From Cyanobacteria bacterium SZAS-4 (GTDB taxonomy: Bacteria; Cyanobacteriota; Vampirovibrionia; Obscuribacterales; Obscuribacteraceae): a DNA stretch of 64,000 nucleotides. The position numbers were made by a program, and so were the translations under genes. The notes under the pieces are model-generated. The model searched no databases and was not told where the DNA came from. It saw only the letters and a program-made list of their open reading frames with translations. Positions within the stretch are counted from its first letter, which is position 1. Each line of letters opens with the position of its first letter. Shown one piece after another: positions 1-8,361 of this stretch. The stretch spans positions 56,291 to 120,290 of the forward strand of contig JAFEAT010000024.1 of assembly GCA_018266255.1 (NCBI GenBank), read 5' to 3'.

Positions 1-1
1 G

Positions 2-1183
2 AATAGACGGCTGGATTCAACAGAAGAAACAAATGATCCAAAGTTGGACGTTCATAAAAACAAAGTTGGAAATGTAGACAATGTCGCCTTGTCGAATGAG
101 CAAGAGAGGAAATTCGAATACACCAACGACGGCAAAACATTAGTTGCCTACACCGATATTAATGGAGATCGTTTCGAGAAGAACGATCAATCAGTGTGGG
201 TTTACAAAGACAAAAATGGGGCGACAAACGACGCGAAAAATCTCAAAGAAGTTTCGGTCGATGAGAACGGTGTAGTTACAACCAAATCTGGTGACGAATC
301 AGTAGTCACAAAGGCTTATCCGAATGGTCGAATTGAAATTACTGCCGCCGACCACTCCGAGGTTATCGAAAACGGCACATCAATATGGAAAAACAAAGAC
401 AACACCTATGAGAAAATCACATATCCACCGAACTCCGGTCGCGGAGTTGTAGATATGAATTTTGATGGAGAAGGCAAGATATGTAAGGTGCGAGAACAAA
501 TTGGAGAAGGCGAGCCAACTGTAATTGTCGATAACACAAGCGGTAAGGTCGCTGATATGAATGGAATACCTGTGACTGCAACCGTTGACTCTAACGGCAA
601 ACTAACGATTCAGCATACCGAAGAATCCACGTATAAAGGGGTTGGGGTGATCAACCCGGATGGTTCTGGTTGGACAAAAGATGGATACGGGCGGCTCGTT
701 GAAGCGCAGCAAAATGGACAAAAGACCACGTTCAACCGTGACCCAAAGGATGGAAAGTTGACTGGAATTACTCGGGGTGAAACTACCGTAGCAAGCCGCG
801 ACGGTGACAATTGGTCTGACGGGAAGAACGCGTTGATGGAAGAGCCAACCATAGATGACAGCGGCAACGTAACCCTCAACTACAAGAATGCAAAAGTTAG
901 TGTTAGCCCAGATGGTGCATCAACATTTACGGGGCATCGACGAACCACCATCGAAGTTAGCTCTGATGGCAAAACGGCAGGTCGAGTAGTGCAGCCCAAA
1001 GACACGCTGTGGGCGATTGCTGAAGATAACTGGAGCCGCATGCATGACGCGAAGAAACCTAGTGTGAAAGAAATTCAAGCCGAGATGGATAGAATCGTTG
1101 CCAAATACAATGAGAAGCACAAAGGCCAAGAAATCAAGGACAAAAATCGTATCGGAGTAAAAATCGAATTTGATCTGACCTAG
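2..1183 (+). CDS. 5'-truncated DG-repeat protein with C-terminal LysM-like domain
   Basis: The frame is open from the first complete codon, so the true start lies before the window; a TTG at 44 is the first start-like codon and has no convincing ribosome site. Most of the visible protein consists of short beta-strand-like units joined by DG/NG turns (NGVVTTKSGDESVV, DGKLTGITRGETTV), a style seen in RHS/YD-type and other surface repeat proteins. The last 70 residues form a LysM-like module (QPKDTLWAIAEDNW) into which a helix, IQAEMDRIVAKYNEKH, is inserted; the LysM protein at 4702-5559 has the same insertion. LysM domains usually bind peptidoglycan, so an envelope role is inferred. No membrane segment is visible in the part present. 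A hairpin terminator follows at 1241. The exact function is not known. Confidence 0.75.
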   Translation, partial: NRRLDSTEETNDPKLDVHKNKVGNVDNVALSNEQERKFEYTNDGKTLVAYTDINGDRFEKNDQSVWVYKDKNGATNDAKNLKEVSVDENGVVTTKSGDESVVTKAYPNGRIEITAADHSEVIENGTSIWKNKDNTYEKITYPPNSGRGVVDMNFDGEGKICKVREQIGEGEPTVIVDNTSGKVADMNGIPVTATVDSNGKLTIQHTEESTYKGVGVINPDGSGWTKDGYGRLVEAQQNGQKTTFNRDPKDGKLTGITRGETTVASRDGDNWSDGKNALMEEPTIDDSGNVTLNYKNAKVSVSPDGASTFTGHRRTTIEVSSDGKTAGRVVQPKDTLWAIAEDNWSRMHDAKKPSVKEIQAEMDRIVAKYNEKHKGQEIKDKNRIGVKIEFDLT

Positions 1184-1240
1184 CATCGAACGGTCCATGA
1201 CATAGAACTGGATGTTCTACAAAGTTTCGCAAAGAGAGAG

Positions 1241-1278
1241 CAACACCACGCAGCAATGTGTGGTGTTGTTATTTGTTT
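1241..1278 (+). terminator. Rho-independent terminator
   Basis: A 9-bp perfect stem (CAACACCAC at 1241-1249, GTGGTGTTG at 1260-1268) with a 10-base loop is followed by TTATTTGTTT. It lies just after the LysM-like gene ending at 1183 and before the convergent TadE-like gene, so it most likely ends rightward transcription. Confidence 0.7.
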
Positions 1279-1293
1279 AGTCGATTCTTTCGG

Positions 1294-1779
1294 TCATTTC
1301 AACCGCACGATCGGAAATGTGTACGTGTTCGAAAATTTCAGCTTGCCATCTTTGAACTGCGCGTTGCCAAAAAATGTCAGTGGTTGGAAAGGCAACGTAA
1401 CTTCGGTAGATGTAGTCAATTCAACATACGGTGAGGACTGTGGACCAGGAGCACCATTGAAAGTTTGGTAGATAATCGGACTCTTTAGCACTGGCTTCCC
1501 GACGAAGCTGACAGTCTCGTGTCCCTTCAACACCACTTGCGCAAGTTTAGTTGCCTGAGTCAAATCTTCACCTTGTGCGGCTGCGCGTGCGGCATCTCGA
1601 CAGGCGATGTCGTTCTTATAAGCACCGAATATGACGGCACTCAAATGAACTGCAAGAATGACGAATACCAGCATCATGAAGGAGCAGCATGAAAGCTCGA
1701 CCAGAAGTGACCCGCGATTATTTCTTTTCTTTGTTGGCATGTGCATCGCCGCTAGTGGTTTCTTTGATTGCTTATACAT
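1294..1779 (-). CDS. TadE-like pseudopilin protein (Tad locus 1, second copy)
   Basis: About 161 residues. A short basic N-terminus (KKRNNRGS) leads into one hydrophobic segment (LLVELSCCSFMMLVFVILAVHLSAV region, with the Glu typical of TadE prepilins), then RDAARAAAQ and a beta-rich C-terminal part. TadE-family proteins are minor pseudopilins of Tad/Flp pili, processed at the inner face of the membrane. ATG at 1779 was chosen over the upstream TTG at 1800 because GAGG lies 8 bases before it; the ATG overlaps the end of the TadG-like gene by 8 bases, suggesting translational coupling. It is clearly paralogous to the protein at 26063-26548 (shared RDAARAAAQ, PIIYQTFNG versus FVYQDYGG, and the TYTFPI end). 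It is the last gene of the leftward operon. Confidence 0.85.
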   Translation of the reverse strand: MYKQSKKPLAAMHMPTKKRNNRGSLLVELSCCSFMMLVFVILAVHLSAVIFGAYKNDIACRDAARAAAQGEDLTQATKLAQVVLKGHETVSFVGKPVLKSPIIYQTFNGAPGPQSSPYVELTTSTEVTLPFQPLTFFGNAQFKDGKLKFSNTYTFPIVRLK

Positions 1780-3577
1780 CGCCGTTAGCCTCGTGAGCAA
1801 TGAGTCGAACCAAGTTGCGGGCGATTTTCGCGAAAGCGTTTCTCAAATCGGCGCTGTTGGTGACTTCAGTGAAGGTGCCGCCGTGCCCGGCGATTGCCGC
1901 GATTCCGCCGGTTGACGGGTCGCTGTTTTTGTCGTTCAAAATCGCCACTTGTTGTGGAATGATGGCGGGATTTTGTGCCAGTCCAACTGTGTAGACTGCG
2001 ATTCCGGCATCTCTTGCTTCTGCCGCTGCAAGCCGCGCATTGCGCATCGGATCTGTTGTATCGAGTGGACCGCACGGCAGGGTTGGTTCGCCATCAGTGA
2101 AGAGGACGATCGCTTTTACACTGCCCAGGCGGGATTTGTTTTTGATGTCTTGAACTGCTTCGTGAATGGCTCCGCCGATATTTGTCGACCCCATTGCATT
2201 GCACGATTTGATTGATTTGTTGACGAGATCAAAGTTGCTCTCGTTCGGAACGTTGCTGACTTTGACGTGAGGCAGAGGGAAACCTTGTTTGATTCCGTAA
2301 GCCGAATTCTCATCGATTGAGTACCATGTTTCCTGGCTATTTGCGTCTGCTCCCACCGATGAATCAAATGACACCAGTCCGAAGTGAGTGTCTGCATCTG
2401 TGTTGAGGATGTCGTTGAAAGTGACGAGAGCATTTTTTGCGTCGTTCATCGGTTGCAATCTGTTTGCCGCAGCATCCAGATATGCTTTCTGATAGCCTGC
2501 TTTGGGAGTGACAGCGACTGACGTGTTTGCCTTGCTTGATTTGTACACCGCGTCGTTTTCGAGATTTCCTCTCGCCGCTTCAACCAGCGTGTTCAAATTT
2601 GGAAAGCTGTAGCCCTGGTAATCGAAGGCGTTAAAGGTCTGGTTGCCATCGATGTTCACTACCATATCGGTAAAGGCGGGAAAGCCATCCCAGGTGTAAG
2701 CAGTGCCAGGTGGATAGTTGCCTGGAGGTTGACCAGCATCTGGATAGCCGTTGAGCGAGCGTAGCCCAGGAACGCCGTAGACTTTAGCCAGATATTCAGT
2801 GAAGTACATTTTGCCGTTCCAGTACGATTCGGTGAGCAATTGTGGTGGAACGCCGTTCAAACTGCTTCCAGTCGCGTCTGGTTTGACTACATCGAAGAGT
2901 CTTCCGTTTGCCACACCGTTATTGCCGGAGATAACTTCATACGAGATCGAGCCGCCATTCAGTGTTGGATCCCACTTTCTGCGAACGCATGAAATTGGTG
3001 TCTGGTCATCCATTGAACCGGAAATATCGAAGCACAATGAGACATCAAATCTTGGAACGGCACCAGTAGCGATGGCGTTGACTGGTAGCGATTTAATACC
3101 AACGAATTGTCCAAAGGCGAGAGTGCCGACTAGACTTCCGTACACTCTGACGATTTTGGCGTTTGGACTGGAGATGTCTTCAATCGCGTTGGTGATTGGG
3201 TTTAAGAACTCGAAATAAGCTTTGGTTTCGCCGATATTCTGTGCTTTGTCATCTCTGCTACTTGCTAGTTGTGCGGAGGTTAATTGGTTACCGAGAACGA
3301 AGTTGCGTTGCATAATTTTCAGCGCCGCTTGAATTGAATTCTTGTGAGCGGTAGTGGTATCGCTGTTGTCTGAACTCGCCAATGTAGCAACTGCGGCTAG
3401 TGATGCGGCATCGCAGGCGTTTTGCAATTCTTGTTTGGCCAGGTAGAGTCTGGCCACTTCGAAAGTGAAAACTGCAATCAGTGGCATGAAGAAGAAGCCG
3501 ACGATGGCAACGAGTGCTATCACTCCTTGCCCTTTGTTGGATCGAGTTTGTTTTGGCGCGATCGAAGACGTATTCAT
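1772..3577 (-). CDS. TadG-like protein with von Willebrand A domain (Tad locus 1)
   Basis: A 601-residue protein. The N-terminus is a TadG/TadE-like membrane anchor (about residues 18-42, ending FEVARLYLAKQELQNACDAASLAA), the usual Flp-assembly TadG N-terminal signature. A vWA domain follows, with the metal-ion-dependent adhesion motif D184-I-S186-G-S188 and the later strand VLFTDGEPT; a long insertion separates these parts. vWA TadG proteins are thought to sit in the periplasm and to help pilus assembly or adhesion. It has the same architecture as the protein at 26541-28322, including a GGIAAIAGHGGTF element near the C-terminus. Start ATG 3577 has only a weak ribosome site. It lies 18 bases after the TadE-like gene and overlaps the next TadE-like gene by 8 bases. 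Confidence 0.88.
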   Translation of the reverse strand: MNTSSIAPKQTRSNKGQGVIALVAIVGFFFMPLIAVFTFEVARLYLAKQELQNACDAASLAAVATLASSDNSDTTTAHKNSIQAALKIMQRNFVLGNQLTSAQLASSRDDKAQNIGETKAYFEFLNPITNAIEDISSPNAKIVRVYGSLVGTLAFGQFVGIKSLPVNAIATGAVPRFDVSLCFDISGSMDDQTPISCVRRKWDPTLNGGSISYEVISGNNGVANGRLFDVVKPDATGSSLNGVPPQLLTESYWNGKMYFTEYLAKVYGVPGLRSLNGYPDAGQPPGNYPPGTAYTWDGFPAFTDMVVNIDGNQTFNAFDYQGYSFPNLNTLVEAARGNLENDAVYKSSKANTSVAVTPKAGYQKAYLDAAANRLQPMNDAKNALVTFNDILNTDADTHFGLVSFDSSVGADANSQETWYSIDENSAYGIKQGFPLPHVKVSNVPNESNFDLVNKSIKSCNAMGSTNIGGAIHEAVQDIKNKSRLGSVKAIVLFTDGEPTLPCGPLDTTDPMRNARLAAAEARDAGIAVYTVGLAQNPAIIPQQVAILNDKNSDPSTGGIAAIAGHGGTFTEVTNSADLRNAFAKIARNLVRLIAHEANGDV

Positions 3578-3595
3578 AGATTTAGAGAATCCTAC

Positions 3596-4129
3596 TTAGA
3601 TGGTCAGTCCGTCTGGACTTTCACAGTATTGACGATCAGAGAGTGTCACTTGCAGAGGTGCCGAAAGTCCCGCGATTTTTACGGGCAATGGCAACGGTAA
3701 AAATGGATCAGCCGAGCAGGCTAATACCACTTCGATTTGGTAAGTGTTTTTGCTCACATCTGCAGGTTTGGTGAGTGGGCTCACCGTGCGGCTCTGACTG
3801 GAATTGTCAATGTTTGTGGTTAGAATCTGAGTAGTGATCTGTGCAACATGGATTCCTGTGAACTTGTTCGTCACGTCTTGCACGGCTTGATTAGCCAACA
3901 TGGTGCACGACGGCTTGCCTTCAACCGGGGTGAGAAAAGTCTGTCCGCGGCAAGCTCGCAAACAGGCTGTGTGAGTGGCTGTGTACAAAAATGTTAGTCG
4001 CAATCCGACTGTCATCAAGTCGATTAGAGGAAACGCTAAACCGATGAAAAATATCCAGAGAACAAAAGGCAGCTCCATGACGCCATTTTTGTTTCTTGGT
4101 GCGCCGAATTTGTTTCCGGACTTGCTCAT
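3596..4129 (-). CDS. TadE-like pseudopilin protein (Tad locus 1, first copy)
   Basis: The 177-residue protein begins with a basic stretch (MSKSGNKFGAPRNKNG), followed by MELPFVLWIFFIGLAFPLIDLMTVGLRL-type hydrophobic sequence containing the early Glu expected of TadE-class prepilins. Several cysteines follow (HTACLRACRG, SCTML, ACSADPF). The paralogue in locus 2 (25470-26066) shares the layout: anchor, TQ(I/V)xxQxV region, SxxTTQI strand, TTPLSKAAD versus VSPLTKPAD, and LP-rich C-terminus. TadE-like proteins are minor components of Tad pili anchored in the inner membrane. The gene sits 6 bases after the TPR gene and 18 bases before the TadG-like gene, so cotranscription is very likely. Confidence 0.82.
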   Translation of the reverse strand: MSKSGNKFGAPRNKNGVMELPFVLWIFFIGLAFPLIDLMTVGLRLTFLYTATHTACLRACRGQTFLTPVEGKPSCTMLANQAVQDVTNKFTGIHVAQITTQILTTNIDNSSQSRTVSPLTKPADVSKNTYQIEVVLACSADPFLPLPLPVKIAGLSAPLQVTLSDRQYCESPDGLTI

Positions 4130-4135
4130 CGTTCT

Positions 4136-4693
4136 TTATCGCTCCACGTGGTTGGCGCCGCGACTGTCTCTCTGCATTGCAGGAGGCAACGGCATCGATG
4201 CAATCTTAAGGAGCACCTCGAGCTGTTTGCGCGCTTGTGGATCCGAAACCGAGCTTGCTGCTTTCAAGCATGCGTCATGAGCTTGACTGTTCTGGTGTGA
4301 GGCGATCAAGCTGTGTACCAGGCTGACGTGCAGCGAATCTGACGTTGGAGAAAGTTTGACGCCTTCTTGAAATGCGCAGGCAGCTTCGTTGAACATCGAG
4401 GCATGCATGTAGCTTTCACCCAACCAGTAATAGTCCGTTGCGGTGACGCCAGGCATCTGGCACACTTGTTTGTATAACTGTTGGGCAATGCGGAATTGTG
4501 AGCACTGGTAGTTCTTTTGAGCTACGAGGCGCAAGCTTGATGGGTCACATATCGGGGTCGCCATGGCCAACTGCGTGCCACTGCCGCTAGCGGCAGATGG
4601 CACCATGTTGTTCCCCTGAGCTTGAGCTTTGTTGGTTACCAGTGGTGCAAACGCAACGAGGGCAATCGCGGCGAGTGTACTTGCTTTGAACAT
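4136..4693 (-). CDS. TadD-like exported TPR protein (Tad locus 1)
   Basis: A 185-residue protein with a clear signal peptide (residues 1-26, ending NKAQAQ). The mature part contains TPR-like helices: FRIAQQLYKQVCQM, TATDYYWLGESYMHASMFNEAACAFQEG and LHVSLVHSLIASHQN. Tad loci usually encode a TPR protein, TadD, that helps assemble the outer-membrane parts; this protein occupies that role by position and fold. The TPR protein of locus 2 (28322-29056) has the same signal peptide-TPR plan and a matching TAADYY element. It lies between the LysM protein and the first TadE-like gene with gaps under 10 bases. Confidence 0.75.
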   Translation of the reverse strand: MFKASTLAAIALVAFAPLVTNKAQAQGNNMVPSAASGSGTQLAMATPICDPSSLRLVAQKNYQCSQFRIAQQLYKQVCQMPGVTATDYYWLGESYMHASMFNEAACAFQEGVKLSPTSDSLHVSLVHSLIASHQNSQAHDACLKAASSVSDPQARKQLEVLLKIASMPLPPAMQRDSRGANHVER

Positions 4694-4701
4694 TGTGATA
4701 C

Positions 4702-5559
4702 CTAAATTTGACGTGGAATATCTTGTTGCTTCAGGCTGGCTTGTTTTTGCGCTAACGCTTGGGATTCCGAAGCTTGTAGTTGGGCTCGGGCTTCTGCATC
4801 TGCTTGTGCCTGGCGCGCCATTTGTGCTTGCTTGGTCAGTTCTTGCATATCGACGTATCGAGCACCGGTCTTAAGTTCAATGGTTCCGCCGGCGTCTAGA
4901 ACAGTAGCTCCTTCTTCGACTGTGGCGCGTCCACCCTTGAAGATGAATCCACTGGAGCCCCGCTGTAGAAGCGCTTGTCCACCTGGATGAACGACAACTT
5001 TGCTATCTGCTGGAGCAAAAACCAGATCACATTTCTGAGCAGTGGTGACCGTTCCTGGCTCTGCAAACTTCCATGTTTGGTCGGTGCACGGGCTGTTCGG
5101 ATCGTTGCTCTTAGCGGCTGCAGCTGGTTGAGAGGCCTCTGAAACAGGTTTTGCCTTCGCTGGTTGATTTTTGTTTTCAACCGTCAGAATCATTCCTGGT
5201 TCGAGTCGATGATCTTTCAGTTTCGGATAATATTTGAGATTGAGTTCGACGATGCGGTCGATTTCGGCGTAGATTGAACGACCATCGGGACGGTCTTTGC
5301 CTTGAGCTACGAGTGATTTCTGGGCGATCTTGTAGAGATTGTCTCCTCGGACCACCCAGTAATCCCCGTTTGTCACCTTTAACTTTTCGCTATCTGAGCC
5401 CTTTTCAGTCGATGTCTTGGCTTTAGGACCAGACAGGTGATTGATCGCTTCGCTATGCAATCCGTTGTTAGAGGCGGAGTGTTTTGTGCTGTTGATCCGG
5501 TCGCCTTCGACTGCTGCGGAACGCGGGCTGTAGATTTGGGTTTCGTGATGTGCAGACAT
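4702..5559 (-). CDS. LysM-domain protein of the Tad locus
   Basis: About 285 residues and no signal peptide. Residues about 67-128 form a LysM module (DYWVVRGDNLYKIAQKSL … LEPGMILTV) enlarged by an inserted helix (IYAEIDRIVELNLKYY); the protein truncated at the left window edge has the same variant. A Pro/Ala-rich linker follows, then a compact beta region (VVVHPGGQALLQRG, ATVEEGATVLDAGGTIEL), and finally a Gln/Ala-rich coiled-coil-like tail (KQAQMARQAQADAEARAQ). LysM normally binds peptidoglycan, so it may anchor the Tad machine to the wall, but the lack of an export signal is odd. ATG 5559 was chosen; a TTG at 5571 is a weaker alternative. It is the second gene of the operon, 36 bases after the Pro-rich gene. 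Confidence 0.72.
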   Translation of the reverse strand: MSAHHETQIYSPRSAAVEGDRINSTKHSASNNGLHSEAINHLSGPKAKTSTEKGSDSEKLKVTNGDYWVVRGDNLYKIAQKSLVAQGKDRPDGRSIYAEIDRIVELNLKYYPKLKDHRLEPGMILTVENKNQPAKAKPVSEASQPAAAAKSNDPNSPCTDQTWKFAEPGTVTTAQKCDLVFAPADSKVVVHPGGQALLQRGSSGFIFKGGRATVEEGATVLDAGGTIELKTGARYVDMQELTKQAQMARQAQADAEARAQLQASESQALAQKQASLKQQDIPRQI

Positions 5560-5595
5560 TTTACGGCTCAAGTTCCAATCGTTCAGGGTTGCCTT

Positions 5596-6387
5596 TTACT
5601 TCTTCTTCGGAGTTTCGCAATCGACATCTTTCTTCGGTGCAGGATGCGTGATCTTGTGGTGCACTATTGTTCGCTGATGTTGCTCAACTACTGGCACCGG
5701 CTTTGGTGCTTCCACCTTTGGCGGTTCGACTGGTTTTGGTTTGGTGCGGTCGATATCAGACTGGTCGATTTGTAGGGAAGGCAGTTGTAGCGTCGTGTCC
5801 TTGCCTGTGTAGACCTGCGCGATTGCGTCGCACGAGCCAGCTTGTTTCAACGAGCTACCGGCGAATTGAGTCGCCACCGCCCCTGCCAACTCCGATACCG
5901 GCCGAGCTGCTGGGTTGGTGTTGTACTCACGTCCCGCCTGCAACACTTTGTCCATCATGTTGCTTGCTACCATCGCATCATTTACCGCTGAGTTGCAGAC
6001 AGTCTGTTGCTTGATCACTTCCTGTCTCTTAGCCATGCAGTCGGCGTCTGGTCCAGACTCACCGCCGCTTGCGCCAATCAAGCCAAGGATATTGACTCCC
6101 GCCGACTTGCTCTTGGTGCACTCTCCGCCGCCAGCTAAGCCGGGAGCGTAAGCCTGAGAATTCAAAAATACTTGTCGATTCGAAATCGAACCGTTGCTGC
6201 TGGCGTTCGCCTCAGCCTGCGCATTGGAGCCAGGTGTAGGTGTCTTACCAGGTGGTTCGATAGGGGGCGTGATTGGTCCGTGAGGCTCGGTAGGATTGCC
6301 GCTGCGTGGTCCCGACATAACGTCGTTATAGGCGATTCCTCCCTGGGGTGAACTCTGACGGGCATCACTCATTTGTGCTCTGTCCAT
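5596..6387 (-). CDS. Pro-rich protein of unknown function, first gene of Tad locus 1
   Basis: A 263-residue protein with no recognised family. The N-terminal 60 residues are low complexity (ITPPIEPPGKTPTPGSNAQ), the middle holds a predicted helical region with several cysteines (GGECTKSK, DADCMAKRQE, QQTVCNSAV, AGSCDAIAQ), and the C-terminus is rich in Pro and Lys (KPKPVEPPKVEAPKPVPVVE), resembling the stiff linker of TonB-like proteins. No signal peptide or membrane segment is visible. The ATG at 6387 has an excellent ribosome site, AAAGGAG eight bases upstream, so this is a real gene and probably the operon's first. The position suggests a scaffold or linker for the Tad apparatus; that is inference only. 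Confidence 0.7.
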   Translation of the reverse strand: MDRAQMSDARQSSPQGGIAYNDVMSGPRSGNPTEPHGPITPPIEPPGKTPTPGSNAQAEANASSNGSISNRQVFLNSQAYAPGLAGGGECTKSKSAGVNILGLIGASGGESGPDADCMAKRQEVIKQQTVCNSAVNDAMVASNMMDKVLQAGREYNTNPAARPVSELAGAVATQFAGSSLKQAGSCDAIAQVYTGKDTTLQLPSLQIDQSDIDRTKPKPVEPPKVEAPKPVPVVEQHQRTIVHHKITHPAPKKDVDCETPKKK

Positions 6388-6474
6388 GCCAACGACTCCT
6401 TTCTAAGTAACGGGATTCCTGCACCCGGCGTTTCGGGTTGTTCGAAACTTCATGCCGTCATATTAGGGAGGGAA

Positions 6475-6529
6475 TTTGTCACAGCCAGTCCAAAAGTTTG
6501 TCAAAATTAGACCACGCACATTAATCTCC
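6475..6529 (+). promoter_or_regulatory. 11-bp phased direct-repeat array, copy 1 (OmpR/PhoB-type operator candidate)
   Basis: Read in 11-base rows from 6475, the first seven bases are TTTGTCA, CAGTCCA, TTTGTCA and TAGACCA; all four rows have YCA at positions 5-7. Tandem sites with one helical turn spacing are how OmpR/PhoB-family regulators bind. It lies about 90 bp upstream of the Tad operon start. Confidence 0.5.
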
Positions 6530-6697
6530 AGGAATCGCGGTCTTGCGTGATGTTCTCCGCACATAGATGCGCTTAATGCACTAAACCGGAATCTGCACCA
6601 AATATGGTACTGATTCCGGCAAGGCTCGGCAAATAGGTTGTAAGCCAGGGTCGTTGCGTGCTCGCTCTTGGCTTGTGAGTTCATAGTATCGAGTGAA

Positions 6698-6752
6698 TTT
6701 GTCAGAAGTGGTTCAGATTTTTGTCAAAATTAGACCAAGCACCTTAATCTCT
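6698..6752 (+). promoter_or_regulatory. 11-bp phased direct-repeat array, copy 2 (OmpR/PhoB-type operator candidate)
   Basis: The rows are TTTGTCA, TGGTTCA, TTTGTCA and TAGACCA, again with YCA fixed at positions 5-7, followed by CCTTAATCTC. The last 32 bases match copy 1 at 30 positions. It ends about 40 bp before the histidine kinase gene at 6791, whose partner regulator (8362) is an OmpR-type protein, so autoregulation is possible. Confidence 0.5.
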
Positions 6753-6790
6753 ATCGCGTGATACCCTAGCAGAGGGCGCCCAGTGGTTCT

Positions 6791-8272
6791 ATGAAATTTA
6801 GTCTTCCTCAAAAAGCTTTGATATTGGTGGCGGTGCCGCTAGTTTTCGAATTGGGGTTCGTCGGCGGGCTCTGGATATTGCTCGATCAAGCTGAGAAAGA
6901 GCGCGTGCGTGAAGCGCATGCCCGCGACGTCAGCGCGCACTTGAGTGCTCTGACGCGTCTGTTGCTCGAGCGCGAAACCGGAATTGTGGTCAAACATCTT
7001 TCAGAGAACAATCCTCAATTCAAGACTGGCTTTGAAGACATAACCGCGAAAATTCAAGAACAGTACAACATCCTTAAAGACATTTGCAAAGACAACGAGC
7101 GCGAAAGCGCGCAGATGGAAGATTTTGGCAAGCTGAGAACGACACTGGATACGCATTTCAACAAAGCCAGATTGTTCATGGCGAACGATCAGAAGATTCT
7201 TGCCCTGAAAGAATGGGTGATCGTACAAAGGTTAATCGGGGATGTGCACAACACCGTAGTAAGACTTGTCGACGAGCAAGAAGTTATTCAACAACAGAGA
7301 AAGGCTGTTCTGAGTCAGTATCGCGCTCAAGTAAACACGATTCTGATTCTCGGAGTATTGCTCAATATTTTTATTGCAGTGGGATTGGCGATCTCTTTCA
7401 ATAGAAGTACGACGAAACGTCTGAAAGTTTTGATGGATAACACATATCGCCTCGCCGTTGGTGTGCCGCTCCATGAGCCACTATCAGGAGAGGACGAAAT
7501 TGGACTGATCGACTCGACATTCCACCAGATGGCTGAAGCTCTTACCGAGGCTGAGCAAGAGCGTGCGCACATCGAACAACTCAAACAAGAATTCGTGCAA
7601 ATGGTCAGTCACGATTTGCGAGCACCAGTCTCGTCTTTGCAGATGTTTCACTCCATTCTCGCTAAAGGCGATTTCGGCGAGTTAGATGAGGATGGCAAAA
7701 AACATCTTGCTGCCGCTGAAGAAAACACAGAGCGAATGTTTACTCTCGTTTCCGATTTGCTTGAAATGGAAAAGTTGGAGTCAGGAACGATTCGCCTCGA
7801 CCGACGCCCGATTGAGGTGGAGACTGTGATTGAGCCTGCCGTCATCGCGGTGCAAGGTGCGGCTAAGAAACGTCGCGTCGAAGTAGACATCATGTCGAAC
7901 GAAAATCCAAAAATTTATGGCGATCGCGAACGTCTGATCCAAGTCGCAGTAAATTTGATCACTAATGCAATTAAATTTTCGCCCGTCGATTCTTCCGTTT
8001 TGATTTCGGTGAAGGAGCATCCAACTCAAATCGAAATCAGAATTTCCGATCAGGGTGCAGGTATCGCGCCAGAGCTTCAGGCGGAAATATTCGAGCGCTT
8101 CAAACAATCGGGCTCGAAAGAAGACCAGGCAAAGGGAGCAGGGCTGGGCTTGGCGATTGCCCGTTCTCTAGTTGAGTTGCACGAGGGACGCATCGGAGTC
8201 GAGTCAGAGCTGGGCAAAGGAAGTACATTTTGGTTCCGAGTGCCGCGCTACGTTGAACCACCCGTGGTATAA
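6791..8272 (+). CDS. Membrane sensor histidine kinase (HAMP-HisKA-HATPase)
   Basis: A 493-residue kinase. The first membrane segment is at about residues 9-31 and the second at about 182-203 (ILILGVLLNIFIAVGLAISF); between them lies a helical extracytoplasmic sensor of about 150 residues, resembling CHASE3-type four-helix bundles. HAMP follows, then HisKA with phospho-acceptor H274 in VSHDLRAP, then a HATPase domain with N box (NLITNAIKFS), G1 (DQGAGI) and G2 (GAGLGLAI), all intact. It autophosphorylates and passes the phosphate to a receiver, most likely the OmpR-type protein encoded 90 bases downstream on the same strand. The stimulus is unknown. Two phased-repeat arrays lie upstream. Confidence 0.93.
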   Translation: MKFSLPQKALILVAVPLVFELGFVGGLWILLDQAEKERVREAHARDVSAHLSALTRLLLERETGIVVKHLSENNPQFKTGFEDITAKIQEQYNILKDICKDNERESAQMEDFGKLRTTLDTHFNKARLFMANDQKILALKEWVIVQRLIGDVHNTVVRLVDEQEVIQQQRKAVLSQYRAQVNTILILGVLLNIFIAVGLAISFNRSTTKRLKVLMDNTYRLAVGVPLHEPLSGEDEIGLIDSTFHQMAEALTEAEQERAHIEQLKQEFVQMVSHDLRAPVSSLQMFHSILAKGDFGELDEDGKKHLAAAEENTERMFTLVSDLLEMEKLESGTIRLDRRPIEVETVIEPAVIAVQGAAKKRRVEVDIMSNENPKIYGDRERLIQVAVNLITNAIKFSPVDSSVLISVKEHPTQIEIRISDQGAGIAPELQAEIFERFKQSGSKEDQAKGAGLGLAIARSLVELHEGRIGVESELGKGSTFWFRVPRYVEPPVV

Positions 8273-8361
8273 AAGGCTCGGCGTGGGGAGCACCGGCTTC
8301 CAAACAGGCTGGGTTTCCACCGGCTTACAAATATGCTGGTTCTGCTGGGTCTGATGGCAAC

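Larger units (their letters stand above)
6388..6790. other. Divergent control region between Tad locus 1 and the sensor kinase
   Basis: About 400 bases without a credible gene. It holds two copies of a 61-bp direct repeat (6468-6528 and 6691-6751, offset 223 bp), each built from 11-bp phased boxes, and must contain both promoters. A leftward open frame at 6463-6684 has no ribosome site or recognisable product and is not called. Confidence 0.6.

Noticed and set aside
1256..1471. A rightward 71-codon open frame after the first terminator
   Set aside because: It lies antisense to the TadE-like gene and begins within the terminator stem.
6463..6684. A 73-codon leftward open frame in the control region
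   Set aside because: No ribosome site, odd composition (Cys, His, Arg rich), and it overlaps the duplicated operator arrays.
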